Source: Nymphaea colorata
Taxonomy: Eukaryota; Streptophyta; Magnoliopsida; Nymphaeales; Nymphaeaceae
Length of the DNA stretch: 64,000 nt
NCBI RefSeq assembly: GCF_008831285.2
Contig: NC_045144.1
Span: 18,863,716 to 18,927,715, forward strand
Direction of reading: 5' to 3'
The notes under the pieces are model-generated. The model did not search any database and was not told the origin of the DNA. It saw nothing but the letters and a program-made list of their open reading frames with translations. Positions 24,256 to 37,100 of the stretch are shown piece after piece. A program made the translations under genes and the position numbers. Each line of letters begins with the position of its first letter. Within the stretch, counting starts at the first letter, position 1.

Positions 24256-27200
24256 GTAGGGATAATATTCTCTTATTTGACTCCATGTCCTTCTCGACTC
24301 TCTTCTCTTAAGCGAAATTCACATAGGATGGAGGGATGCCATGGTCGAAGAAGTTGTTTTACTTTTGTGAGGGGGTGGCCGGTGGGCGTGGGTATGTGCT
24401 TGCTTCGCATGACGATTTGTATTGGCCAGTTCGTTTGTTCGAGGGATTTATCTGGGTTATGTTTTAGTTGCTTCTAGGGATTTGCCTGATACATCGTCTT
24501 CTAGTTTCTATCCGTGTTGTTTGGGATGAATTGCTGTACCGGTGTTGGTTGTCGTTCATTGTTTGCGTTTTCTTTTCTGAATGGCGGCCGTTGGTAGTCA
24601 TGCTTCTTGTTGTTTTTCTCTCTCTGAACGAGTTGTAATGCTGCTTGCATTGGAATGAGTTGTGAAGCTCGATTTTTTTTTTTGTTTTTTACTTGAAGTT
24701 CAGTTCGTGACTTTGAGAGGTGATGCGTTCCGTTCATGCATGTGTTCCTGCCAATTCTGTTGCAAAATTTTTTTGGTATACCAGTTTGGTCTGTTCTGTG
24801 TCATAAAAAGTTCAAAGAAATGTGATACAATTGATTGATGGATGGCTGGTGGTTGAGATCTCATTGGAGCTTATAGATGGACTAACTTACAGTCTTATTA
24901 CTTAGCCTGCTCAAATGGCGGGAGAAAATTAGCCCAACTGGGAATGGATTTAGTTCAGGCTTCGAATATTCAGCTAAACATCATGATGGTCGAGCCATCC
25001 ACTGATTTTTCCAGTTTTTTTAACTTGGCCGTAACTGCCGTTTCAAGGGGAAATGAAAAAGAAACCTGAAAAAAATGGAGGAATAACTATAGTATATCAA
25101 CGTGGCATAACATAGGATTGTGCCGTCTTTCTGAACAAGTAATTTCTCCGCAGAACCCTAATATTTCTGCATAAACGGGGATCTGTCCCTTTCTCTTTTA
25201 TTTAGATGCCAACAAGGATAGAAGCTATGTAGAAATTCATTTGTGGGTTTCTACATGGGAAGTCAATTTGCACTCGTTCTTGGTTTGAAAACATGTGTCT
25301 CACTCTCATGTGGTTTTCAACAGAATTATGTAGGCACTACTACTCGTAACTTGTGCACTGGGTTTCATGTCTGGCTTAATTATTAATCTCCACTCCCAGT
25401 GAGAAAATGGAAGAAGAGAGGAAAAAAATGAGAATGAAAGAAGGGAAGAAAAATGAAACTAAGTCATATGATTCTAAAATCATATTGAGATTGAATACTT
25501 GGTAATGTTTTTATAGTTTTATTAATGAAATCATTGAAATGTTATCATTCAGTTTTTGCCTTTTAAGTTGGTTGTTTTCTTATTCCCTTTTTTTAGGTTC
25601 CAATAAGGATTTGTAGCATATTTTGCAGCACATACTTTTCTCGAGATTTAATGTGTGGGAACTATGTATTTACATACTACATACCATTTGTTAATTTTTA
25701 GGGGAATGCAACTTGGGATGTACTTGCATGTGGATTTTCTTTTTTTTTTTTTTTAGGTTGGGGCTATAATTAGTTTCTCTATCATGTGGACGCTCATGGC
25801 AGATTTTACCAAAGGATACAAGATCTATGCATTGAGTTGTGGGTTGGCTTACAAATTTAATATGGGCTATAAGTGAACAAGTGTAAGGGGGAGATGAATA
25901 TGTAAATCTAGGTGGGATATTTCCACGAAAACATAGTTATTTTATGTAATGACTAATTCGATTTTGGTCTTCATTTCTTTTCCCTATTGGATTTCCAAAT
26001 AACAACAAAGAGGGCCAGAGCTAGCATCTGCTGGCATACAAACACCTGATATTGCAACTGAGTTGTGGTTTTTAAACAAAGATTTAAGGCATGTACAGTA
26101 ATATCTGCCAGCCATGTAGTAAACATAGTATGTAAATCTGGTGTTATGTAGTATCGACTATCGAGTGCAAAGAAGCAGTTAGGGTGGGATTATATGATCA
26201 TTTGAATTAAGAAGGATCTCAGTGTCAGATCATGCACAAAGGCTCGGTAATTTCTTTTCTTTATGTAAGTGCATTCTCTGCTGTAGCAGTGCACCTGGAT
26301 AGCTACTTTAAGTGCTCAAACAATGTCAAAAATTTAAGCTAACTTGATCTGTTGGTTTATTGGTTAAAATGGATGTGAAGAAGCCTGATAGTATTGATTA
26401 GTAGTCAATGAAGTTTCTCTTGTTCCAGGCAACTACTGCATTGCTGTTCAAACTGGGCTAGGAGACCCTTTTCATGTCCACTAAATAGGTTATACCACTC
26501 AGATTGGCTTGCACATATCAGGCTGTAATTACAAGCCCTTTTGTTCAATAAAGTTTTATCTCTGATTGGCTTGCGTCTATCAGGCTGCAATTTATGAGTC
26601 CCTTCATTTTGTAATGGTTGGATTTGCTCTATCTGATCCATCAACAACTTAAAAATTGGAGCATTTCACTAGGTAGATGGGAATGCAAAGAAGGATAATC
26701 CCCATGAGGCAGGATATAAATGGGGCAGCATTGGTTAATTCCTCCCTATCAAAACTGAGTAAGGCTATTTGCTCGACTTGCCCAACTGCAGGCTGTAAAG
26801 GATTCGTTTGTCCACCATCTCACAATCAGGGCCACCTTGCCGCCTCTCTCTTTCTGCCACCTTTTAGAGACGGAAACTGCATTGGCTGTTTTCCTTTTAT
26901 AAAGTTCCATTAGAAAAGGAAACAATATATTTTTCTTTCCACTATTTTTTTAACTTCTTACTACTTTCCCAATCATAACACAGAATCTCCACCATTCCCT
27001 CGAGTAGTAACTTCTTTTTTATGCATGGTGTCTTTTGCAGTCCACAGGCCATTAAGATATGATCACAAATATGAGAACTGCCTCGGCAGCTATTATTATT
27101 TTTAGTTCTGAAAGATATTTAAGAATCAATCTGGTCAAAGAACTTTCGGCTACAGTGTGACAATTCATTCAAGTAGTCAGTTTGAGCTTTTCCATTCACA

Positions 27201-27556
27201 ACATGCTAAACTGTTTCAGAAAGTTATGTAACTTATTTTTCCAACTTTTTATGTTTTATGGAAATTGAATAGGTTATATGCCAAGGTGGCTTCCATAGGA
27301 AACTTATCCTCACCAAGAAGTTCACCTTTTTCACTTGGGAATTGTGAAACCTTTCTTCTATGAAACTATGCTTTGTGCCTTAGAAAGGGTTCCTGATAGA
27401 GAATCAAACATCATAAAGAAGCACTTTGTTGGCCTGTTTATTCAAGTGGTGCTATTTGCAGAAAGGATTTTTCTATCATTATCGTTGTTGCAATATGTGG
27501 TTTGTATTTTGGAGAATTTCTAAAATTGTATGCTAAAAAATTTTCACTTTTTGTAG
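24256..27556 (+). other. Predicted long 5'-UTR intron of the CID gene
   Basis: The donor is GAG|gtaggg and the acceptor is tttttgtag|gttttg, about 40 bp before the main ATG. It is 3.3 kb, T-rich on the sense strand as plant introns usually are, and holds no gene. A short degenerate repeat with about 63-bp spacing (gattggcttgc..tatcaggctg.aatt) lies at 26497-26592. Without transcript data the leader structure is an inference. Confidence 0.55.
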
Positions 27557-27598
27557 GTTTTGATTCTTGTAAGTGTGCATACTTAGCAGCTTGGAGCA

Positions 27599-30500
27599 AT
27601 GAACAGCACATTTAATGGCCAGATTTTGGTTGAGAAGCTTGCAAAGCTTAACAATTCACAGCAGAGTATAGAGAGTATCCTTCTAATTATGATTCTTGTC
27701 ATGCTTTGAGTTCACATTATTTTGCTGATGCTAATTGTTATAGTTAAACTTTCAATTGTCAGAGAGATTTTATTCTTCACATTCTAAGTGAATGTGCTCG
27801 AAAGAACTTGATCTTTGAGCTATACTGGAATTTAGTTTGCAACACTTCAAGGTCTTGTAAAGAATATGATCCAAAGCTGAGAAGCATCAACTCCATTTGT
27901 GAATGAATGTTTCTTCTCAAACACTAGAACCTTGAAGTTAATATCAAGTGCCACCAGAAAGATGCTGAATTTTGATTGCCGCCTGAGATTTTTGTAAAGG
28001 AATTTGTTAGTAGGTGCAATTGCAAACTAAGAGAAACAACAATATCTCAAATAAAAGTAATAAGAACTTTGCACACCCAGCATGTTCTGTAATATGAAAG
28101 ACATAAACACCTTTAATGACTTGTACATAAATATAATAGGGAACTTGTATGACTTCTAAACTGAACCATAGTCACAGGAAAGCATTTTTTTTTTCGGAAA
28201 AAAAGTGAAAATTAAGTCAGCCAGAAAAAAACAGCAAAAAAGCTGTTTTTTTAAAAGGACGCTAAAAAAAACACATTTTTTTTTTGTGCTTTTCCCTTTC
28301 TTCATTTTAGGCATTTTTTCATGTTTTTTAATGCCAGATTGCCTGTTTCCATTTTCTAATTTTTATTTGTTGCTTATATATTTTTTGTTATTTTATTAAT
28401 TTCCCATTTATTTTATTTTCCCTAATATTTAGGATTTAATTTTTTTTTAAAATTTACTGTATTTTCCCTGTATTTTCTGGTTTTTTTCATTCTCGCCTAA
28501 TTATACTTGAGAAAATTCTTACTATTTAGAACCCGAAAACTATATTTGTGACTGTGCTTTTAACTAGCATTGTCTCTGTAGTTTGGAGATGAAGGGGGTG
28601 GGTTGGCGGCAAACCACTTACACTTGCCTAATATATTACCACAAACCCAACTTTTATGTTGAAATGCTTTTCTTTCTTTGGTGGTTTCTATCTCGAGATT
28701 CTGGAAGCTTATTGGTTAATGGTTAACATGTTTTACTAATATGGCAAGAAAGGCTTTTGGATTTAGCATGCAAATATTTACTGTTATGTGCCTGTAATCC
28801 TTAAAAAGTTAAACCTAGCTTTGTCTCATTGGTGTATCTTTCATAGAAGGAATGCAAAACAAGTTGTGGAAACATGGGATAGACAATTTCATTGTTCACC
28901 AAGGGAGCAGAGGGTGTCTTTTTTGTATCTTGCAAATGATATTCTCCAGAACAGTAGGCGAAGGGGCTTAGAATTTGTGACTGAGTTCTGGAAGGTTCTT
29001 CCAGGTGCTCTTAATGATGCACTTGAAAATGGAGATGAGTTCTCAAGAAATGCTACAATGCGACTGGTATGTGGTTCTTAAAGCCTTTCTCTTTTCTCTT
29101 TTCTCTTTTCTCTTTTTTCTGTTCCTTATCTCAACCTCTTCTTTTGTAGTACTATTTGACGTGAAATAAACTGCATATGTTTCCTAATTTTACTTATTAT
29201 ATGGATGAATTTTGCGAAAATTCTGGTTATAAATGCTCTTTTAATAAGTTAATGTAAGCTTTTTACTTTTCTCTCTTCTCTCTTCCTCACCTCAACCTCT
29301 TCTTTTCGTAGTACTATTTACCATGAGATAAACTGCTATGTTTCCCTAATTTAAAATTTTAAATTATTATATGCATATATTTTGCGAAAATTCTTGTTAG
29401 AAATGCTCTTTTAATAGCTTAAGTTTCTTTTTATGATGTTTGAGGACCAGAGTTGGATTTACTGCCTTTTTTGGCTGACTGTGTCTGTTCATTGTATTCC
29501 TTTTCTTTTTGGAGAATTTTCCCTGCCACCTCAAGTACATTAACCTCATCCTGTATTACTATTATGTCTTCACTGTACATGTGTATATATATAAGCACAC
29601 ACACACAGAGAGTTAGGAGTTTAAGATCTGGCTGTCCGATATGGATAGCTGCCCATGTTGGTCCGATGTGTCTTTTGCTGATGCTGGTTTTTTTTTTTTT
29701 TTTTTCAAAAATTCGACCTGATAGATGAGGTTGGAGTGTCTGAACCTATATGCTTGAATAAAAGTTGTGGAAACCTGATATGCAGATATGATTTGTGACC
29801 CCCATATTTTGGAACCGTGGATGAATATAAAAATGCTGATTTTGATCCTTTATAAAATCCAATCCACACATCCACTTTTTATGTTTTTTTTTTTAAATGA
29901 GTTGGACATCACGAATCCATCCATATGGGTGAATTTCAAACAGCAGCTGAAAAGTGGTTGATGGTGGTTAAATAAGTGGACAACCATCAATGGCCCTTCA
30001 GCTTGTGCCACTGATGACTGTTTTTAAAAAATTCGACTTCATAGATGAGGGCAGTATGTCCAATTCTATATGCCTGAAAGTAAAATTGTTGAAATCTGAT
30101 GAGTGCATATGATATGACCCCTCCAATTACAATCAGTATAAAATTGTTGATTTTATCCCTCATAAAATCATTGATCTACACATTCATTTTCACCATTTTC
30201 TTATGCATATAGATTTGGACATTTTGCACCCATTTGCATTGTTGGATTTGACAAACCAGCAAGAAAATGGCCACAGCAGCAGATGATTGATTCACACATA
30301 CAGGGGGAGGGGGAGAGAGAGAGAGAGAGAGATGCGTTTGTGTATATGAATGTCTTTCCACCATTCCCTGTGTTTCTGTTACCACAATAATTTTCTTGAG
30401 GCAAGTAGGCGTTCATCAATTAATGTTAGTTATCTTCATATTCTCTTATTAGCTTATGCTTGTAAATCATATTCAGTGTTTAAGCTGTTTATTTGTCCTC

Positions 30501-33500
30501 TTTATTGATTTGGTTAGAAACTTAGAACTATGACATATTTTGTTTCCTCTCTAGATTGACATATGGGAAGAAAGGAAGGTTTTCGGCTTGCGGCCACAAA
30601 CTCTTAGGGAAGAGTTTTTGGGAAAAAATGCAGGAAGCTCTGGAAGAAATGGAAGATCCTCTAGTTTCAAAGCAGTAAGGATTCCTAGAGCACATATTTC
30701 AGCTTTTAGTTATGCTATTTATTTTCCCTACAGAATGATACTGATGGCCTTCAAATCTTGGTTCACAATGTGTTCTTTTCCCTTATTGGTAAACCAGAAA
30801 CCCACTGTAGGAGATGGTCTAGAGAAGATAATTTCGAGTTATGGAGCTGTCTATGATGGCCCTGTTCACGAGGACACTTTGTTCAGCAAGTGCAGAACTG
30901 TTATTAGTTATCTTGAGAAAGTCGAGAAGGAGATGGCCAATGATCGTGCATCGGGTAAATACATAAGATTCCCGTATTGCTTAATCTGCTACTCTTGATT
31001 GCCTGCCAGATGTTTTTTTTTCGACTTCAAAACTTTAAGGTTTCTTTTGAACAGTAGATGGTAACATGCAGGTCAAACACTATACATGGAAGTCATTTTA
31101 TGTTTTTTGTTTTTTTAAAAAAATGGTTCCTGAGGAAACCACATCCGCGCTAGAGACTTTGTCACTCTCCCAGCTGTGTAAAACCCCAAGGGTAGTGCCC
31201 CTGCCCCCAGGGCCGAACATGTGGTGCATATGGGGGCAAACTTAGAAATCATATGCACAAAACTACAAAGTTAATAAGCCTTTTTTGAGCTGTGCTTCGA
31301 CCAGCCTTTCTTGTTCCTCTATGCTTATGCTTTTCAAAGCCTTGCTATATGAGTTGTTATCCCCTTCATGCTTTTTCTGATTGTCCTGGATGGAAAGAAT
31401 GTGTTTGAGGCTATTTTGCTTGAGTTTCTTGTATAGTAAATAATTAAGCTATACTTCGCTGAAGAAAGTTCAGTAAGCAAGAGATACACATATTTTTTGT
31501 ACTTCAGGCTCATTCTTTTATCTATCTTGTCTGTCTTTGAGGTCGTGGATGATACTTCCTAGCTGATGCTTGGCTTGGATGTTTGGTCTGGAAATCACTC
31601 GTCTTCTATTCATTGGGATATCTTTGTGACTTCTTCATGAGTTGATCTTCATTCGTGCTATTTCCTTAATTGTCTATCACCAATTCATGGCCAGACAGTG
31701 AATGAAAAATATCCTCTCAATTGCAGGAAAACTTAATGAGTCCAGCTTGGCTGAGGAACTTCAAGGGCAGAAGGTTGTACTAAAGGAATGCATTGAACAA
31801 CTAGGAGCAGCTGAGTCATCAAGAACAGCACTTGTCTCTCATTTGAAGGAGGCATTGAGGGAAGAGGTTGGTGATGTTTACATCTCAAGTCTCAAGGTTC
31901 TTTTATGGACAAGTAGTACCAGTCTAGCTACCTATTATAGGAATTCTATTTTTTTTCCTGTACCCCATTCCTCTTGGATGTTCAATGTTCACTGATATGA
32001 TTGCTCGTCTCTTTTGCAGGAAACCAAACTTGATCAAGTTCGAGACCAACTTAAGGTAAATCTTGTAGGTTACAAGTTGGCATCTTAAAGCACTTTGTGA
32101 TTCTTAACATCTTGAGATGAACTCTAGCTCATTAACACTTTTGCTCTGCATGTGTTTTCTTGGACGCTTGCTGAGTTCAATGGAAGTTGGAACTTGTCAT
32201 GCATGTATAATGTACATTCTGTCCATAAATATATTGAGTACATGAATAAAGTAACAAATACACCCATATATTCATGGCTATCACTAGAGGAAATGCAGAC
32301 ACATCTCTGATCTGCACATACAAAATTTCTGGCCAATGTATGATGATAAGAAAAACTGGGTAGCATGTTTAACTCTATCAACATCTGCTATCTATGATAA
32401 GTTTTGCTTATTGTGGGGGGAATGTGAGATTTGATACCTGTGTTGGAGGCTGCAGAAATAAAGGTAAACCAAGGTAGGATTTACCATCAAGCCCTCCATA
32501 TATAAAAAGACAGGTATCAACTCTTAGGTGTCTACTTTGTAAAAAGAAGATGGGTTGGTGTTCAGCATGGAGGAGAATGGGCAAATGGACAAGTATTTGC
32601 TCTACGCCTCTACCGTTGCTGGTCATATTTAATCCTATCGATTTAGATGATCTAATATAGGCAGACACTCCTTTGTGGATTGAAGAAATATACATGTTGC
32701 AGATCTCAATTATTGGTTTTGGTAGCTGTTCTGATCTTAGTTGCAACATGGGTATCTGGTCCAGTTGTTAATGTCATCACAAGGTGCAAAATGATAAGCA
32801 ACTTGAAGATGATAAATATTGATGTTTGTCAGAGTTGTGCGACTCCTAATTTCTATTCAACAATTACCTGTAGCCGTGGAATCATGGTAATAGTGTCCAA
32901 CCTTCTTATATTGAGATAAGGATTGGATTTCTTCAGTGGAGGAGGCACCTAACTTGTGCTCCTTCGCTATATATTTTTTTCAAGTCAGTATCAATAAAGT
33001 CACATATGATCCCATGCTATTGGGAATCTAAATGTTCCAATGTTTGAACTCGTAATTTGTGGATAATTGTGTCTGTTCCTTTAACATGGTTTACAATTTA
33101 CATTATAAATTGGTAAAACATACGTGGCTATTGCATGCCAACTGATAAATTTGATAGCCTCGAAGTTCTTAAGACATTGCTCTTACAAATCTGCTTTGGT
33201 TCTTATTGCCCGTAAGCTTCTTATTGATATTATAAATTTTCTGCTTGTATGTCCATATGGCAATTTTCCAGGTGAAGTAAACTGTATATATCTTCTATGT
33301 TCCGATGTCTACAATATATTGTGCATGCTATTACTTGCGACGGGTCTTTATGCTTGTGAAGTATTGGTCATATGCAAATGCGAGCCAGAAAAAAGTTCAA
33401 GTAGGCTCTATTAATATTTTGGACAAATTTAGGAGGATCCTGTTTATGTTTTTTTAATACATTTCCAAAGACATTTTAAAGAAATTAATCAAAAAATTCA

Positions 33501-34841
33501 AAAGAACTGGCAAGCCTTGTGCATGGTGTCGGTAGAAAAAGATTACAAGACATGTAGCTGCTCCTCTGACCATATGGATCGCATTTTCTGACCTTTGTGT
33601 TCGAGCATTCAAATTACAAACGCATTACATTTTGATCACTGGCAAGCCTTGTGCATGGTGTTGGTAGAAAAAGATTATTTGGCCCGTAATACCTGGAGTA
33701 TCTATTTAAGGTCGAAACTAACCTACGGGCTGGTTACCTTAGTACTGGGAACCCAGTGAAGGGTTTGAATAGAGTTCTGTTAAGGAAATTAGTAGTGCAT
33801 TTGCATTAACTTACCATGTGAAATTGAATTTAGATTCTAAAGCAAAGTGATCAATGGCCTTTAGTTTCCTTTCCCAGAAGGCAGGAAAGGTTTGAAAAAA
33901 AATTCATTGAATAATTAATCATCTTTCAAGCCTCGTAGACTGATGTTCTGGCACGCACATCACAAAGAACAGTATATATTTCTTGGAATTTTTTTCTATT
34001 CCATTTGCTCATGTTGTTGCTGTTTTTTGTCCAGACAGCTAAGTGTCGATTTGATCAAGCAAGCAGCATCTGCCAGCAGCTAGTGAATGGTGACAGCGGA
34101 CACTTGCCATTAGAACAGACACCCAAGCAAGTACCTGCTTTTTCTGGCACAGCTCCAGCGATGGGGCCTGTGGCAAGCTGTGGAGACGGAGAACACACAG
34201 CCCCTGTAATGCAAACAGGACCATCCACAGAGGGCATTGTTCCAGTTGATGATGATAGTCGGAAAACAGCAGCAGCAGTCGCCGCTAGACTTGCGTCATC
34301 AACATCTTCAGCTCAGATGCTGACATACGTCCTTTCTTTGGCATCAGAGGGAGTGATTGGTAATCCAGTGGCTGAGGGTTCCACAGACCAACCATCTGAA
34401 AAGAAGCCCAAACTTGAGAATGGCTTATCCCCATCTTATGTTCCTCTGCCATCACAGCCACCACCACCACCATTTCCGCATCCTGATTCGTTGCACCACA
34501 AGGTGCCAAGCATGTCCCAAGTTGCTCTTTCTTCTCCACCATCTCGTACTGGTGGTGCCATGCTTGCTGCACCTCCATTACCTCCTACACCACCTCCGCT
34601 TCAGCCACCTCCACCACCAACCCAATTTGTACAGCCGGCTGGAACCATGACAGGGTTGTCCTACAACCATGGAAATTCATCTTTGCAACCTCCTCTACCT
34701 GGATATCCAATGGCACCTGTACCTGTCTCAGGCTTGGCCTCCTATCCTCCGCCTAATCCTTACCAGAATTTTCATGCATCCGAAAGTGGCTTCTATAACC
34801 AGCCACCACTACCTGCAGGTCCACCTATCTCTCGACAGTAG
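27599..34841 (+). CDS. CID-domain pre-mRNA regulator (RPRD1/CREPT-like)
   Basis: Coding exons at 27599-27674, 28819-29066, 30555-30674, 30798-30954, 31727-31866, 32020-32055 and 34035-34841 give 527 codons, all with GT-AG borders. Residues 1-135 form a CTD-interaction domain: NSQQSIETLSHWCIFHRR, SFLYLANDILQNSRRRG, then IDIWEERKVFG at its end. Residues about 165-275 are rich in Leu, Glu and Lys, as in the RPRD coiled coil (AEELQGQKVVLKECIEQL..ETKLDQVRDQLK). The last exon holds the conserved AAAVAARLASSTSSAQMLTYVLSLASEGV helix, a short basic SEKKPKLENG (possible nuclear signal) and a Pro-rich tail with several PPPPP runs. Family members bind phosphorylated RNA polymerase II C-terminal repeats and act in transcription and 3'-end processing. 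Arabidopsis relatives are often labelled ENTH/VHS family proteins. Confidence 0.93.
29090..29425 (+). repeat. Intronic tandem duplication, about 2 x 170 bp
   Basis: Within intron 2 of the CID gene, 29090-29267 and 29268-29425 share the order tctctttt..ctcaacctcttctttt.gtagtactattt..gataaactgc..atgtttcc..tttgcgaaaattct.gtta.aaatgctctttt. Each copy carries a pyrimidine tract plus TAG that resembles a 3' splice site. Confidence 0.8.
29700..30210 (+). repeat. Intronic tandem duplication, offset about 320 bp
   Basis: About 29705-29900 and 30025-30200 share aaaaattcgac..atagatgagg..tgtc.ga..ctatatgc.tgaa..aaa.ttg..gaaa.ctgat..gcatatgat..tgacccc and taaaat..tgattt.atcc.t.ataaaat. The copies are strongly diverged, which suggests an old duplication or two insertions of one element. 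Confidence 0.65.
32056..34034 (+). other. Last intron of the CID gene
   Basis: 1979 nt with GT-AG borders. It contains a 43-bp duplicated word (actggcaagccttgtgcatg.. at about 33506 and 33639, period about 133). No other gene is seen. Confidence 0.8.
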
Positions 34842-36691
34842 AAGCAAATGTTGAAGCCATTCTACAGATTAATTTACAGCATAGAGAGGTCACTTCTAGT
34901 ATTTGGTGTTGAATACCATGTTTCATGAACATGATACTTCTTAACTTTCCTGACCTTTCACAACCGTGTCTCTTGTATATCAGATTATGAGCTTCGTGCT
35001 ATGTATGTAGAATTGATTTGTTTAGGAGTTCATACAGTTGGTGCTATTCAAATCCAGCTTCTTGTTATATTTGCAGAACTTGGTGGAGATGATGGATTCC
35101 TTTTCGCAAAGTGCTGCATAATTTAGGTCTGAACATTTGATCCCACATGAAATTTTTCCATGGAATGAATGGAGCTACCTGATGGTATGATACTCAAACC
35201 AACCTCCTTACTCGCAATCTTCTGAACAAACTTTTAACCCGATAACATATCTGTTCATGTTCATGTACATGGCAGTGGACGTTCCATATAATATGCTCTC
35301 TGTGATGGGGGCACCGAGTCTTTTGGTATCTATTAGATTTCGATTCATGAGATGTATGTTTACCATCTCCTGATCTGCTTAATTATCAAGTTAAAGCCCT
35401 CGAGTGCTCCTTCTTGCCCACAAAAAAAATCTTCTTTTGCTTTTACCTTTTGAAGAGAAGAGTGCACACTCCAGGTATTGAACTTCAGACTTTCTTTCAG
35501 TTTTCAAGTTTTAAGCCAACCCTTCTAGCCTGTTCCTGCTATTAGTCACCAGCGGATGTAATGCATTTTGGAATTGCTGGCCGGAGGTCCTCGAAGGCAA
35601 AGTGCCCTGGATGTGCTAATGAGCTAACAGGGCCGCCGCTTCCGTGAGCGGCTGTATATCATAGAATATGTCCACAGTTGGATTGTTTTAGGATTCATCT
35701 GGAGCCGAAATGGATCTAAAATATGCAACAAGGGTCAGATAATCAACCAACCTAACCATAGTTTATGGGATTTGGTTTTCTGAGCTTGACTGTGGTTTCA
35801 AGACTCATACTTTCCTTATCTTGCCTACCCACTTCCAAGGATTTGAATGACAAGTTCCCTGGACTGTAATTTTGCAGTGGCAACCTTGATCACATCTGTA
35901 GATCTGAAAAATCCTTATAAGTTGTTGCTCCACATCATCTTCAGGCTTTCTTCTTTTAGGTACAATAAACTTCCAAGTATTGACATGTAATACTTATTTA
36001 AGGGAGTTGGTAAGAGCAAAAAGCCTTGCATGTTTTACTCAATGTTTTCTTTTCTTACTGAAATTTCTGAACCCTTTAAACCCAAAGAAGGAAAATCTTT
36101 TCTAGTCAAAGGATAAGAACAAAAGAGAAGCTGCTTATCTTTTGCCATGGTCTGGAAGGAGGAGAGCAAAACCCTTTTTGAAGATACAGCCAAGAGGTAG
36201 GCCCTTAAATGGAAATTTCATTTGAGAAAAAACAAACAATGCTTGAATTTTAGGTGTCCAATTGGCGCCCGTTAAATTCATCCTTGCTTTGTAAAAGAAA
36301 GTTACTTTTTTAAAATTTTTTATTTCATATTGTTCTTAATAATTTTTTAAACTACTCGAGAACTGTCTTTGAGTAGAAGAGAAACAGCATGAGAAAAGAT
36401 CTGCCAAGAACGCATGCAGAGAGAGATGGTTCGGGCATTGATTGGGAAGAATCGAGGGCAGAGAGGAGAGAGAGGGGTCATTATTTCCTCTTCACAATGG
36501 CTTGTTTCCTAGTCCCACACCACAAAGTAGAGATAGAGAGAGAAGATAAGGGAAAAAGAAAAAAGAGAGTTTCAAGAAGTTCACACAAAAGACAGCATGC
36601 CTTGATTTTTGGCCTTCCTTAGGATGCAAAATTATGGCCACTTTTAGAAATTGCCACCTTTTGTCTTCGCATTACATCATGACTAACTTGC

Positions 36692-36709
36692 TTCTCTCTC
36701 TCTCTCTCT

Positions 36710-36769
<60 letters not shown>
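36692..36769. repeat. Compound (CT)n(TA)n microsatellite
   Basis: About 20 bp of CT followed by about 58 bp of TA. Confidence 0.96.
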
Positions 36770-36775
<6 letters not shown>

Positions 36776-37031
36776 TTTCTTTTTAAGTAGGGAAGTGAAC
36801 AGTTTTGGTCCACTTACCAAGTTGGATTTACTTGGATCTTATGTCATTGGATTTGTAATCAAACTTAAGTTCAAATCTAGCAGCAAAAAAGAACTGATAT
36901 TCATATGTAGATGCATCAAATCTAATTACAAAACTACATGCCCACTTCAAATCTCGTATGAGTGATCCAACAGATATAAAATTGAATCGTTAATTGGGTA
37001 TTTCAAATATATTTTCTCCTTCATTAATGGT

Positions 37032-37032
<1 letters not shown>

Positions 37033-37096
<64 letters not shown>
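37033..37096. repeat. Compound (TA)n(GA)n microsatellite
   Basis: About 38 bp of TA followed by about 26 bp of GA. It is the mirror arrangement of the repeat 270 bp upstream. Confidence 0.96.
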
Positions 37097-37100
<4 letters not shown>

